Assembly (NCBI GenBank): GCA_965115825.1
Contig: OZ220464.1
Span: 2,294,001 to 2,358,000, forward strand
DNA: 64,000 nt
DNA from: Bin87 sp965115825
GTDB taxonomy: Bacteria; Chloroflexota; Dehalococcoidia; Lucifugimonadales; UBA3495
Reading direction: 5' to 3'
Shown here: piece by piece, positions 1 to 9,645 of the stretch
Position numbering within the stretch: position 1 is the stretch's first letter
Layout: the number at the start of each line of letters is the position of its first letter
Notes under the pieces: model-generated
The model's database searches: none
Told to the model about the DNA's origin: nothing
The model's input: the letters and a program-made list of their open reading frames with translations, nothing else
Translations under genes and position numbers: made by a program

Positions 1-328
1 CCGCGAACTGCAATACCTGCTGGCCGACGCAGTCTCCACGCATACCCCGCCGTCCCAGCGAGGCAACATCCGCAACCGTCTGCGCATCCGCCGGGTGCGC
101 CAGGTTGGGGTGAACCCTCCTACGTTCGCCTTCAGCGTCAACGACCCGAAGCTCGTGCATTTCTCCTACCATCGCTATCTGGAAAATCGCATACGCGAGC
201 GATTCGGTTTTGACCGCACCCACTTGCGGCTGATATTCCGGCCAGAACGAGAGCAGCGGCCCGCCCGCGCCGCCACCGCCGCGCCGGGAACCGTGCCATC
301 CCGCCGCCGCCGTGAATCCCGACGATGA
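1..328 (+). CDS. der: GTPase Der (EngA), C-terminal end only
   Basis: The frame is open from base 2 to the TGA at 326-328 and has no start in the window, so this is the 3' end of a gene that begins upstream. The residues NDPKLVHFSYHRYLENRIRE, followed by RFGFDRTHLRLIFR, match the KH-like C-terminal domain of Der, the double-GTPase needed for maturation of the 50S ribosomal subunit. Both G domains lie outside the window. After the conserved core comes a basic Arg/Ala-rich tail of about 25 residues, a common variable tail in this family. The stop overlaps the plsY start as ATGA, so the two genes are probably translationally coupled. Family assignment is firm. Confidence 0.88.
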   Translation, partial: RELQYLLADAVSTHTPPSQRGNIRNRLRIRRVRQVGVNPPTFAFSVNDPKLVHFSYHRYLENRIRERFGFDRTHLRLIFRPEREQRPARAATAAPGTVPSRRRRESRR

Positions 329-1053
329 CCCTATTGCGCAGGGCTACCCGGCCGACCCTGGCCATGCTGGCCGCTGCGCCTCTGCCGGTTGCCGCCGGCA
401 TCGTCCTGCTCACTGTGGGCGCGGAGCTGTCCATTCCCCTCCGTTATGCCCTACTGCTTGGCGCGGCCTACCTGTTCGGCGCGTTATCCTGGGGGTACAT
501 CATCGTTAACCTGACCATGGGAGACGATATCCGCAATTTCGGCAGCGGACGCACGGGAGTGTCCAACATCCTCCGCACTTCCGGCGGCAAAGCGGCGGCG
601 CTGGTGTTCGTCCTGGACGCGGGCAAGGCGATACTGATGGCGCTGTTGGCTCGGCAAGTCATCGGCCCCGGCATGGCGGAGGCGGCGGCCGCGATGGCCG
701 TTTTATGCGGACACAACTGGCCGGTGTTCTTACAATTCCGCGGCGGACGGGGCATCATGCCGGGGCTTGGCGGAATGGTGGTAATGGCCCCTTGGGTAAC
801 ACTGGCCGGGTGCGTGCTGTTTCTGGCGGTTACTCTGTTCAGCCGCTACCTGTCTCTGGGCAGCATCTCCGGAACCACAGCCATAGCCATCATCAGCTTG
901 GCCCTGACCCTGCTGGCCCTCCAGCACGAGATTTACACGCTTTACGCTTGCCTTGGCGGCGCCGTAATCATCTGGCAGCACCGGGACAACATCCGACGCA
1001 TCGCCAACGGCACCGAGCGGCGGGTGGGAATGCCGGGGCTGCGCAACCGCTAG
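325..1053 (+). CDS. plsY: Glycerol-3-phosphate acyltransferase PlsY
   Basis: Integral membrane acyltransferase that moves an acyl group from acyl-phosphate to glycerol-3-phosphate, the first step of phospholipid synthesis. At 242 aa it is longer than the usual ~200 aa because of an extra hydrophobic N-terminus. The family motifs are present in order: GALSWGYIIVNLTMG (about residues 52-66), FGSGRTGVSNILR in the place of the usual GSGNxGATNxxR, and GHNWPVFLQFRGGRGIMPGLG around residues 130-150. Several hydrophobic helices alternate with these loops. The start ATG overlaps the der stop by four bases (ATGA). The der-plsY order is common in bacteria and supports the call. Confidence 0.93.
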   Translation: MTLLRRATRPTLAMLAAAPLPVAAGIVLLTVGAELSIPLRYALLLGAAYLFGALSWGYIIVNLTMGDDIRNFGSGRTGVSNILRTSGGKAAALVFVLDAGKAILMALLARQVIGPGMAEAAAAMAVLCGHNWPVFLQFRGGRGIMPGLGGMVVMAPWVTLAGCVLFLAVTLFSRYLSLGSISGTTAIAIISLALTLLALQHEIYTLYACLGGAVIIWQHRDNIRRIANGTERRVGMPGLRNR

Positions 1054-1105
1054 ATACCCTATGCTAAACTGGCGGAGCGAAACCCGCCATGCCAAGAGTT
1101 CGTCC

Positions 1106-2095
1106 ATGCAGAACACCGCAGTAGCACTGTCCGACGCCGGCGTTTCTCCCGGGATTGCGGCGGCGACGGCGGTCGCCCAGCGCGTCGCCGATAACGTCAC
1201 CACCGTCATCGTCGGCAAGAACGACGCCATCGAGCAGGCCCTGGCCGCCTTTATCGCCGAAGGGCACATCCTGGTGGAAGACGTGCCCGGCGTAGGCAAA
1301 ACGATGCTGGCCAGGGCGCTTGCCGTGTCCATTGGCGGCTCCTTTTCGCGCATCCAGTTCACTCCCGATATGCTGCCTAGCGACGTTATCGGAGTGTCGG
1401 TGTACAACCAGGCGGTCGGGGAGTTCAGTTTCCGCTCCGGCCCAATCTTTGCCCAGCTGGTGCTGGCCGACGAAATCAACCGGGCTACGCCCAAAACGCA
1501 GTCGGCTCTGCTTGAAGCCATGGCAGAGCGCCAGGTAACCGTGGACGGCGAAAGCCATCCCCTGGAGCCGCCCTTCCTGGTCATCGCTACGCAAAACTCC
1601 ATTGAATACGAGGGAACCTTCCCTCTCCCTGAGGCCCAGCTTGACCGCTTTTTGATGCGCGTCAGCATTGGCTATCCTGATTTCAATGAAGAAATGACCA
1701 TCATCGCGCAGCAGGAACACTCGCATCCGATCCATGACCTGCGGCCTGTTGCATCACCGGAGGATGTGCTGCAATTGCAGAAGGAAGCTCGGTCGGTGTA
1801 CGTGGACGACCTGGTGCGGGAGTATCTGGTATCCTTGTCCGAGGCTACCCGTTCGCATCCCGACGCCGCATTGGGAGCATCGCCGCGGGCTTCGCTGGGC
1901 CTGTTCTGCGCCGCCCGGGCGTTGGCCCTCATCCGGGGTCGGGATTACGTGCTGCCCGACGACATCAAGGAGCTGGCCGTGGCGGTGCTGTCGCATCGCA
2001 TCGTGCTGACGCCGGCGGCCCGTATGCGGGGCGTGCGCCCGGAACAGCTGGTAGGTGATTTGCTGAACACGGTTCCGGTGCCGGGGGCACGGTAG
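1106..2095 (+). CDS. MoxR-family AAA+ ATPase
   Basis: MoxR ATPases act as chaperones that help mature or activate partner complexes. Walker A is DVPGVGKTMLARA and Walker B is LVLADEINRATPKTQ, followed by the MoxR stretch ALLEAMAERQVTVDGE, the PFLVIATQNSIEYEGTFPLP sensor region and a C-terminal lid with SPRASLGL. An in-frame ATG lies further upstream at 1061, but 1106 gives the normal length (about 330 aa) and neither site has a strong ribosome binding site. The next two genes encode a DUF58 protein and a transglutaminase-like membrane protein. This trio is a widespread conserved operon, so the ATPase probably works with those two at the membrane. The exact substrate is not known. Confidence 0.9.
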   Translation: MQNTAVALSDAGVSPGIAAATAVAQRVADNVTTVIVGKNDAIEQALAAFIAEGHILVEDVPGVGKTMLARALAVSIGGSFSRIQFTPDMLPSDVIGVSVYNQAVGEFSFRSGPIFAQLVLADEINRATPKTQSALLEAMAERQVTVDGESHPLEPPFLVIATQNSIEYEGTFPLPEAQLDRFLMRVSIGYPDFNEEMTIIAQQEHSHPIHDLRPVASPEDVLQLQKEARSVYVDDLVREYLVSLSEATRSHPDAALGASPRASLGLFCAARALALIRGRDYVLPDDIKELAVAVLSHRIVLTPAARMRGVRPEQLVGDLLNTVPVPGAR

Positions 2096-2109
2096 GCCCG
2101 CCCGTTCCT

Positions 2110-3411
2110 ATGCTCAAATCTTCCATCAGCCGGCACCGGCGCAAGATAATATTCAGCCTGCTTATCCTTGCGGCGCTGTTCTATTCTCTGGCCACCGGCT
2201 TTCCCTTTTTCTATCGGCTGCTGTTCACGCTGGTACTGCTGGTGGGCATTGGCTATGGCTGGGCCTGGCTGAACCTGCGCGGCTTGGACGTTCGGCTGAC
2301 GCGCCTGGATACCCGCGGGCGGGTCGGCGATTACCTGGAAGGTCAAATCCAGCTGGTGAACCGCAGCCGGATGCCCAAATCCTGGCTGGAGGTAGTTGAG
2401 GACACCGACCTGCCGGGACCCGGCGGTCGCACGGTGGCGCTGGTGAGGGGGCAGGTACGCTCATTCCGCATTGCCACCTACCTCTCCCGGCGCGGGATAT
2501 ATCGCACCGGACGTATTCGGGTTACCGCCAGAGACCCTTTCGGCCTCTTCCGGCTCAGTCGCACTTTCCTGGAAGAGCGGCCTTATACCGTCCTGCCGCG
2601 CACGGTGCCGTTGCCAGACCTGGAACGTCGCTTCGCCAACCTGCCCAGCGACAGCGTATTCTCGCGTCGCACGCAGGCTATTACGCCGGAATCTTCCACC
2701 GTGCGCGACTATGCTGACGGCGACAGCGTCCGCCGCATCCACTGGCCCTACACCGCCCGAATGAATCGCCTGATGGTGAAAGAGTTTGACATCGGGGTAT
2801 CGGCGCAGGCATGGGCGGTTCTGGACATGGAGCGACGCGCTCACGCCGGCGATCCGCCGGACAACACCGAAGAACTGGCCGTAACCGTGGCCGCGTCTCT
2901 GGTACAGCACTGGGATGAAATCGCCACGCCGGCCGGCCTGGCCGCCAACGCCGCCGACTCCTGGCTGCTCAAACCGGACCGCCGTCCGGCGCAGCTGGGT
3001 ATGCTGATGGAAACCCTGGCGGGGGTTCACGCTGATGGCGCGCTGCCGCTGGAACGGTTCATCCTCGACCTCCGCCCCCATATGTCCGGCTTCAACACCC
3101 TGATGGTGATCACGTCCTCGCGCCGCCCCGAATGGACTTATTCGCTGGTAGGACTGCGCCGGCAAGGCATTAACGTAGCCGTATGTTACATTGACCCCGC
3201 TCCTTTCATCGCCGACGCATCGGGAGAGGCCCCCGGCGCCACGGGCCAGGTTGCCGCCGATTACCTGGCCCAGCACGGCATCCCGGTGTATCTCGTGCGG
3301 CGAGGCGAAGACATCAACCTTGCGCTCTCCCATCCGCTGGCGGCCCGAGGGGAACGCGCCAACGGCAGCGACCCGGCTGCCCATAGCCCGGCGGCCCCCG
3401 CCATAGTATGA
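2110..3411 (+). CDS. DUF58 domain-containing membrane protein
   Basis: The N-terminus holds two close hydrophobic helices (about residues 11-55), then a long soluble part. The DUF58 signature is seen as YADGDSVRRIHWPYTARMNR followed by LMVKEFD near residues 200-225, the equivalent of the usual GDPxRxIHWKATAR motif. The C-terminal half looks like a von Willebrand A-type fold, with ILDLRPHMSGFNTLMVITS as one of its strands. It sits 14 bases after the MoxR gene and just before the transglutaminase-like gene, the standard order for this operon. DUF58 proteins are thought to be MoxR partners. The biochemical role is not established. Confidence 0.86.
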   Translation: MLKSSISRHRRKIIFSLLILAALFYSLATGFPFFYRLLFTLVLLVGIGYGWAWLNLRGLDVRLTRLDTRGRVGDYLEGQIQLVNRSRMPKSWLEVVEDTDLPGPGGRTVALVRGQVRSFRIATYLSRRGIYRTGRIRVTARDPFGLFRLSRTFLEERPYTVLPRTVPLPDLERRFANLPSDSVFSRRTQAITPESSTVRDYADGDSVRRIHWPYTARMNRLMVKEFDIGVSAQAWAVLDMERRAHAGDPPDNTEELAVTVAASLVQHWDEIATPAGLAANAADSWLLKPDRRPAQLGMLMETLAGVHADGALPLERFILDLRPHMSGFNTLMVITSSRRPEWTYSLVGLRRQGINVAVCYIDPAPFIADASGEAPGATGQVAADYLAQHGIPVYLVRRGEDINLALSHPLAARGERANGSDPAAHSPAAPAIV

Positions 3412-3418
3412 TTGCGTT

Positions 3419-5962
3419 ATGGCAACCGTAACTTCACCTACGCCCGTAGTGATACAGCCGGCTCCCGGCGGCAGGGTTATGCCGGATGGCATGGCCGCCC
3501 TGCTCCGGCGTCTGCTGTCGCTGACTCTGGCCCTGAGACCGCCGGATGGATGGATTGCCGCCGGCCTGCTGGCGCTGAACATGGTCATCGTGGTCTGGTC
3601 GGTAGAGGTCGCCGATTGGGCGCCAACCCCGTCGCTGGCGCTGGTGATGTTGCTGGCAGTGCTAACGGCGCTCATCCTCACCCGCGTACCGCTGTGGACG
3701 GCGGCGTTGCTGCCCGTCGGCCTGCTGGTAGGCGCGGGCGTCATCATCTGGCTGCTGACGGCAGCGCCGCCGGCGGAGCTGCGCATTGCCTCGGATGCCG
3801 AGTTGTTCCGGCGGCTGGGCGATTGGCTGCTGGCCGCCCGCACCGAAGGCATTAGTGTTGACCCATTGCCCTTTGCCACCGGGCTGATGATAGCCGCCTG
3901 GCTGTCGGGATTCCTGGCCGGCTGGGTGTTCTTCCGCTATCGGAACTTCTGGGGCGTTTTTGCGCTGGGCGCGCTGGGTCTGCTGTCCAACCTGACCTTC
4001 CTGCCTGAGCAGGCCAGCGTGTACCTGGGGATATACCTGTTCACCGGCCTGCTGCTGGTAGGCTGGGTGCAGTCGGTTCGGGCCCGGCAGCGTTGGGATG
4101 CCGATGGCAGGGTGTATGACGGACACTTGGGCATCCTTACCGTCAGCGATACTTCCGTCGTGGCACTGGTGGCGTTGCTCATCGCTTTCCTGCTGCCCGT
4201 CGGTGGGCAATGGGGGGCGGCCAACTCATTCTACAATTTCACCCGCTCTCCGCTGGTGCATTGGGAAGAAGATTTCAATCGGCTTTTCGCCGGCCTGCCT
4301 GCGCGCAAGCCCTTGCCTTATCGCATCTGGGGCGACGCTCTGGCTTTTCAGGGCACTATCAATCCGGCCGATACCCCCGTGCTGCAAGTCAATTCCAGCG
4401 TGCCCCTCTACTGGAAAGCCCGCTCCTACGCCACCTACACGCATGAGGGCTGGTTGTCCGAGGGAACCGTCCTCAAAGAGCCGGGGTGGCAGCCCGAGCA
4501 CAGCGCCGCCAGCCCTCAGCAGGAACGGTTCAACGTAACTTTCGAGGTAATTCCCAGCTACGACAGCCGGAGCCTCTTTGCGGGAGGGCAGGTCATCGGG
4601 GCGAACCGGGATGTCCGCATCGAGACTTTCGATTCTCCCCGCTACGTTATCGACCCATACCTGGACACGGCGACCGACGGCCTGCCGCCAACGTTGCAGC
4701 AGGCCATCGTCGGCGTCCGCTCCACGGTGGCCGCCGACGCCTATGCTGCCGACCACGCCATCGCTGCTGCTGCGCCCTCAAACTTCGTTCTGGAATCGGT
4801 GGAACGCGGCGAGGACGGCCGGGCGCTCGACGTCGCGCTGCGTGAAATAGTGCCGGCTGAGCCCGACGTGCTGGCGGTACGCGCCGCCGGCAGCAATGCC
4901 AACGCCGGCGAACCTTACCAGCTTACCGCCTCCGTATCCTCCGCCGAACCCGATGACCTGCGCTCGGCCGGGCGGGATTATGCGCCCTGGATCTGGGCCA
5001 GATATACCCAACTGCCGTCGGATATGCCCCTGCGCGTGGCGGAGCTGGCCCGAGAAATCACGGCAGGGGCCGAAACCCCCTACGACCAGGCCAAAGCCGT
5101 GGAAAGCTGGTTGAAGACAGGGCTTGAGTACAATCTATCCATCGATCCGCCGCCATTCGGCATGGACGGGGTTGACTATTTTCTGTTTGAAAGCCGGGAG
5201 GGTTACAGTGAGTACTTCGGCTCGGCGATGACCGTCCTGATGCGCAGCCTTGGGACGCCGGCGCGCATGGCTACCGGCTACACCACCGGCAACCCGATTG
5301 ACGACTCGCATCTGTACCTGGTGTCCGACCACCACAGCCACGGCTGGAGCGAGGTCTATTTCCCCGGTTACGGTTGGATCCCCTTTGAGCCTACCCCCGG
5401 CAAACAGATACCCGTTGTCGTTCCACCGGCGGAGCAAGCGCAACGAGCCGGCCCTATCGGCGGCGCCACTAACGCCGGAGGCCTGCCCTGTGAAATTGAA
5501 GAGGATTGCGAGGAGATGGAAGCGCAAATAAGCGCCGGCGAGGGGAGGCTGCCCGAAGCGGCGGCAACCCGTTGGCAGAACGCGGCCCGCGACGCGCTGC
5601 CCTGGGCCGTTGGCGTTGGTGCGGCAGCGCTGGCGCTGGCGGCAGCGGGATGGACGGTCTGGCGTTGGCTGCTGGCTACTCCCGGCGATGTCCCGTCGGC
5701 TTACCGACGGCTGCGGCGCTTGGGCCGCCTGGCGTCGCTGAGGGCTTCCGAACACCAGACGCCGCACCAATGGGGAGCCGCGCTTGCCGACGCCCTGCCG
5801 CAGCAGCGTGCCGCAGTGCTGCGCATCATCAACGCTTACGCTCTCAACACCTACGCCCGCCGCTCTTCGGATACGGCCTCAGATATTGACGGTATTGCCG
5901 ACGCATGGAAAGCCGTTCGCATACCTCTGGCGCTTCACACCTTGCGCCGCCGGGAAGCGTGA
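3419..5962 (+). CDS. TgpA-like membrane protein with transglutaminase core, catalytic Cys replaced by Ser
   Basis: An 847-aa protein with a cluster of about six transmembrane helices in residues 20-270, a large extracytoplasmic part, a transglutaminase core near residues 560-665, a further transmembrane helix near 722-745 and a cytoplasmic DUF4129-like tail. The core reads REGYSEYFGSAMTVLMRSLG, then TPARMATGY, and SHGWSEVYFPGYGWIPFEPT. The expected nucleophile in the GYC(D/E)YFAxA motif is Ser here, from codon AGT at about 5207-5209, while the His and the acidic position remain. The protein may therefore be a pseudo-enzyme with a binding or structural role. It follows the DUF58 gene by 7 bases, completing the MoxR-DUF58-TgpA operon. 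The start choice rests on spacing, because the Shine-Dalgarno site is weak. Confidence 0.85.
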   Translation: MATVTSPTPVVIQPAPGGRVMPDGMAALLRRLLSLTLALRPPDGWIAAGLLALNMVIVVWSVEVADWAPTPSLALVMLLAVLTALILTRVPLWTAALLPVGLLVGAGVIIWLLTAAPPAELRIASDAELFRRLGDWLLAARTEGISVDPLPFATGLMIAAWLSGFLAGWVFFRYRNFWGVFALGALGLLSNLTFLPEQASVYLGIYLFTGLLLVGWVQSVRARQRWDADGRVYDGHLGILTVSDTSVVALVALLIAFLLPVGGQWGAANSFYNFTRSPLVHWEEDFNRLFAGLPARKPLPYRIWGDALAFQGTINPADTPVLQVNSSVPLYWKARSYATYTHEGWLSEGTVLKEPGWQPEHSAASPQQERFNVTFEVIPSYDSRSLFAGGQVIGANRDVRIETFDSPRYVIDPYLDTATDGLPPTLQQAIVGVRSTVAADAYAADHAIAAAAPSNFVLESVERGEDGRALDVALREIVPAEPDVLAVRAAGSNANAGEPYQLTASVSSAEPDDLRSAGRDYAPWIWARYTQLPSDMPLRVAELAREITAGAETPYDQAKAVESWLKTGLEYNLSIDPPPFGMDGVDYFLFESREGYSEYFGSAMTVLMRSLGTPARMATGYTTGNPIDDSHLYLVSDHHSHGWSEVYFPGYGWIPFEPTPGKQIPVVVPPAEQAQRAGPIGGATNAGGLPCEIEEDCEEMEAQISAGEGRLPEAAATRWQNAARDALPWAVGVGAAALALAAAGWTVWRWLLATPGDVPSAYRRLRRLGRLASLRASEHQTPHQWGAALADALPQQRAAVLRIINAYALNTYARRSSDTASDIDGIADAWKAVRIPLALHTLRRREA

Positions 5963-5994
5963 ATGAGAAGCATCGAAAGAAGCTGCGCTGTGCG

Positions 5995-7615
5995 TTAATC
6001 AGATGGCACTATCTCAATGCGGCAGAGAGATTTCAGTGCCCAGCTAACTTGTGGGTAACGGTATTTTTCAGCGTTGGCAATCCTACGCCGCCGTTCCTCT
6101 GCTAGCTCGTTGCACAGCTCTTTAGCGTGTCTCAGATTGGCTTCCCAGACCGGCAAAATCTGTCGGCTAGACTCATCCTCACTAGCACGAATCCGGTCCA
6201 ATGTGGTCTGGACAGCGATTACTTTGTCTTGCGCTACGCGTTCTTTGTAGTCAAACAAATCATTCAAGCGTTCCACCTCTCGGTTAACCGCATCCGTGGC
6301 ATCGCTTTGGGCTTGGGACTGGATTTTAGAGCATTCATCGATGGCAAATTGGTTAGCCAGGCATGCAGCGGTATCCAGATTATAATTAATGGGTATATCA
6401 TTTGGGTCGATTTCCGTCTCATCTTTGTCAAATCGCAGAGACCGCTGTAACAAAAGATATCCCAGTTTCGCATCGGCTTCACCTGGGTCCCTCACAAATA
6501 CTGGAACGATGTTTTCAACGGTCCTCACACCGGGAGTCGTGAACTGGTATGTGAAAAGCCAACCGGAAGCCGGTAAAATTTCATCGTCGGCAAGAATACG
6601 ACGAGTGCCGGTAACGCCTTCATAGTCTTCACTAATGACTTTGGAAATGATGGCATCGATCACTTTGTGGCCGAAAGCCATAAACTCAATATCTTCCGCA
6701 TCAAGGCGGCTATCGGGACGAAAGACTGCTCTGGTCTTATTCCCATTCGGGAACAAATCTCTGCGCCTGTTATCGTAAAACGGTCCGTTATAGGTCAGTT
6801 CATAGACGCCGTCGTGTTTCCTAATGTAGGTACGAACGTCCGAGAGAAGTTTGCCAATAAACCGCTCAAAGTAGTCGCTGTTGATTGGAGATGGTTGCCC
6901 TATGATGCGCTCGGCGATTTCCCTTCGGTATGACTTTGTGTCCATAATGAAGTCACCTAGCAATGCTCCTGCAGCACGTGCATTGTGGATTTCTTGCTCA
7001 ATTCTCTCACCAAACTCAGCAATAGCTGCCTCACGGCGATCATCGGAGTCACGCATAATTTTCTTGATGTCATTTTCGGCATCGCCCAATATCGGGTCAA
7101 GGCCTCCCACGGTCTCTTCGAAGACTCTGATCCGCTTTTCCAGTATATCTAGCACGCGCTCTTCGATTGTGCATTTCACCCACAAATTGAAAATACTGAT
7201 GGCATTTTCCTGTCCAATCCGGTCTATTCGCCCTATACGCTGCTCAACCTTCATGGGGTTCCATGGCAAGTCGTGATTCACCATCAGGTGGCAAAATTGT
7301 AGATTCCTACCTTCGCCGCCAGCCTCGGTGCTGACTAGAATTTGCGGACCGCTTTCCTTCCTAAAACGGGCTATGGCGTCATCTTTCTCATCCGATTTCA
7401 TTTGCCCATGGAAGAGATGAACGCTCCACCCTTGAGCATTCATCTCTTTTGCGAGATGCTGTTGCGTCTCCCGGAATTGAGTGAACACAATTACCTTTTC
7501 CTCTGGACGGTCACTGAACAGATCTCTGAGCCTTTCAATCAGGACTTGGACCTTGGAATCGCTACCAACCGCATCTAAGGCTACAACAGCTTGGTCAAGT
7601 CGTCGGAGTTCCTCC
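5995..7615 (-). pseudogene. RapA/HepA-like SNF2 helicase, C-terminal half (interrupted gene)
   Basis: This is the second half of the SNF2 gene whose first half lies at 19846-21506. It carries helicase lobe 2: VIVFTQFRETQQHL, LFHGQMKSD, ILVSTEAGGEGRNLQFC (motif V) and VEQRIGRIDRIGQEN (motif VI), then a long RapA-like C-terminal region rich in coiled-coil sequence. The frame runs open into the transposon end at 7620, so the first codons there are element sequence and not native protein. No start or ribosome binding site suits it, so it is probably not made as a stand-alone protein. Joined to the other half at one CTAG it reads ...NGF-SREELRRLDQ... in a single frame. Intact members of the family are ATP-driven DNA translocases, such as RapA, which recycles RNA polymerase. 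Confidence 0.9.
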
Positions 7616-7619
7616 CTAG
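7616..7619. repeat. CTAG target-site duplication, left copy (right copy 19846-19849)
   Basis: CTAG stands directly outside the terminal inverted repeat on both sides of the element. A 4-bp YTAR-type duplication is characteristic of IS5-family transposition. Removing the element together with one copy restores the SNF2 reading frame exactly. Confidence 0.88.
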
Positions 7620-7635
7620 GGCCTGTTGACAAATT
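7620..7635 (+). repeat. Left terminal inverted repeat of the transposon
   Basis: GGCCTGTTGACAAATT. It matches the reverse complement of 19830-19845 at 15 of 16 positions (C versus G at position 4) and starts directly after the CTAG duplication. Confidence 0.88.
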
Positions 7636-7760
7636 AGCGGGTCGGAGTGAGGCCACCAAGGTAGCAGTCTCATCAAAAAGCGCGCAACGTTACCTGACCA
7701 GCCATGAGGTACAAAGTACCACGCCGTACGCTACCGCTCAGCTTCTACACCTGATCCCAT

Positions 7761-8800
7761 TTACCTCCAATTCCGCAACAAGGCATCTGGCGGGATTGTA
7801 ACCGCCAGATGCCTGGAATTCCGCTGTCGCCCCAGCTTGGTCTCCAGATACCACGCGACCAGGTGGATCCCCCCGGAGAACGTCTCCGCCAGCTTGCAGT
7901 ACCGCGTCGCTATACCTCGGAACTGCTTCAGATCTGCGAATTTGTTTTCTACCAAGTGCCTCCCTTGATACGCTTCCCGGTCGTAAGGCAGCTGATACCG
8001 GCGGTTGGACTTCGAAGGTATCACCGCTTCAATGCCCAGCTCCGAGAGCATTTTTCGCACCGCATTGGTATCGTAGGCCTTGTCTGCAATCAGGCATCCA
8101 ACTTTCGTCACGGGAACGCCGCTGAGCAAATCCGCCAGGTGAGAGGGTTCGGCAGCGTTCCCCGGGGCCAGGCGGATGCTTGCCATCCGGCCCTGCCGGT
8201 CAACCAATGCCATCACCTTGGTAGTCAGGCCACCGCGACTGACGCCGATAGCTTCCGCTTTCCGCGACTCGCCGGGTGGCCGTCCCCTTTTGGGGCGCCC
8301 GTGCCGTGCTGATGCACCTTGGCGAAAGTGCCGTCCACCAGAAGCATGCCCAAGTCCAGCTCCCTGGCCAGCGACAGGAGAAAAAGCAGGAACACTCCGC
8401 GCCGGCACCAGCGGTTGAAGGCGCGATAAACCGTGCTCCACTTGCCGAAGTAAGGCGGCAAATCCCGCCAGGGTCCTCCCGTACGGAGATGGTACAGGAT
8501 GCCCTCCAGGATCAGCCGATTGTTGCGCGGCTTCCGCCCCCGACGGCTCTTACCCGTCTGCAACAGGGGGGCAGCACGCTTGAACTGCGCGTCCGTCAAG
8601 GACGATCGGGGCTTATCATTCAGTCGCGGGACGGAAACGGAACGCGCGGATTGCCAAGCGTCCTTCCTTTCGCTATTATCAACGCGAACCTGCTCGCGTA
8701 TGCCCGTGGGCAGTTCGGGGGCCGCGGAGGAGGCTCCAATCTCCCGCGGCTCCGCTCTTTTCAGTCTGGGCTTGCCAAAGCCCGACGGTCTTTGCGCCAT
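7761..8800 (-). CDS. IS5-family (IS427-like) transposase, produced by -1 ribosomal frameshift
   Basis: Two overlapping frames make one DDE transposase. The upstream frame (8800-8225) holds SLTDAQFKRAAPLL, the helix-turn-helix region GGPWRDLPPYFGKWSTVYRA, and the first catalytic Asp in LLVDGTFAKVHQHG. The downstream frame (to 7761) continues RGRPPGESRKAEAIGVSRGG, with the second Asp in CLIADKAYDTNAVRKML and the catalytic Glu in VENKFADLKQFRGIATRYCK. The switch lies at CCCCAAAAGGGG (about 8284-8295), where a one-base slip back on AAAA turns PKG into PKRGR. Programmed -1 shifting is usual in this IS group, so the transposase is probably functional. The start at 8800 has a strong AGGAGG but adds about 65 residues before the conserved part. 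The origin of that extension is unclear. Confidence 0.85.
7781..7814. repeat. Perfect hairpin in the transposase 3' end
   Basis: AGGCATCTGGCGG and CCGCCAGATGCCT form a 13-bp perfect stem around an 8-base loop, inside the last codons of the transposase. There is no T-run, so a terminator role is doubtful. It could shield the gene from read-through or mark a former element end. Confidence 0.6.
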
Positions 8801-9368
8801 CGTATTCCTCCTGCGTTAGTGGGTAAAAGAAAAGCCGGAGGCAAGCACGGCAAACGCCGCAGCCTCCGGCAATGGATAAAATCCCGGGCAAAGCGTACCA
8901 TACAAAGGGGGCACCGGAATGGGGGCGCGCAACTCCAGCCAAAGCCGGCTGACCGAAGAAGATGCTCGGACTCGCCGGGCATTGCGACGAAGCCGACATC
9001 CGTGTCGGCGTTCCTAACGACCATCAGGTGAACTCCCAAGAGATAGCAAGTAGTCCCAAAAGACACTCGGAACACAGGCTCGACAGCCTTGCCCGATTCA
9101 ACAGGAAACTGCCGGCGATACATTTGCCTGCAATCATCCTGCCTACTATCAGTGGAGTCTACCGGAAATATAATGTGAAAGCAAGCGTTGCCAAGCAGCT
9201 CCGTTCGGGCCTTTTCCCAGAGGCAAAAGCGCTATCGCAACTTGTAATAAGGGCTGGATGATCCGGGCCCAATGGTGTAAAATGCAGTGACTATCCCTTA
9301 CCCAGAAGGTAAGCTGGACAACAAAGCTCCTACGTGAGCTCCTCACAAAACACCAAGGAGATATTTCA
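8801..9368. other. Non-coding stretch inside the transposon, upstream of the transposase and the zinc-ribbon gene
   Basis: No convincing gene is seen; short open frames here lack family features. A hairpin with arms GCCGGAGGC (8834-8842) and GCCTCCGGC (8862-8870) lies in the leader of the transposase transcript. Near the right end, AAGGAG at about 9355-9360 is the ribosome binding site of the zinc-ribbon gene. The stretch holds no copy of the terminal repeat, which argues against a separate short IS at this end. Confidence 0.6.
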
Positions 9369-9569
9369 ATGGCGCGTATCTTGATTGAAGGCTACCTTTG
9401 CGAACGCTGCCTGCATAGGTGGGCGCCACGAGGCGACGCGAAAACGGAGCCGAGGATTTGCCCGAAGTGTAAAAGCACGTACTGGAACAAACCCCGCAAA
9501 CTGGATATTGAGCCAAGCAAACGGGCCGAGATACGCGGAGATTACGTAAGCCGGCGCAACGCGGCATAA
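9369..9569 (+). CDS. Small zinc-ribbon protein (66 aa)
   Basis: A short basic protein with one zinc-binding ribbon: CERC at residues 14-17 and CPKC at residues 36-39, separated by about 18 residues. The C-terminus is rich in Lys and Arg. The start is supported by AAGGAG eight bases upstream. It sits at the left end of the defence cargo, 76 bases before a truncated PLD-helicase gene, and may once have formed an operon with it. A nucleic-acid-binding helper role is plausible but is inference. No named family was recognised. Confidence 0.7.
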   Translation: MARILIEGYLCERCLHRWAPRGDAKTEPRICPKCKSTYWNKPRKLDIEPSKRAEIRGDYVSRRNAA

Positions 9570-9645
9570 TCTCGTCGTCGCCATCTGCGACGGACCTGTA
9601 ACGGCCGTCGCCCATTCGGGAGGTACAACTACAGAGGAGAGCAAG

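Noticed and set aside
9095..9106. CCTGTTGA on the minus strand as a possible inner end of a short IS
   Set aside because: Only 8 bases match the transposon terminal repeat, flanking bases differ, and there is no CTAG, so it does not define a right end.
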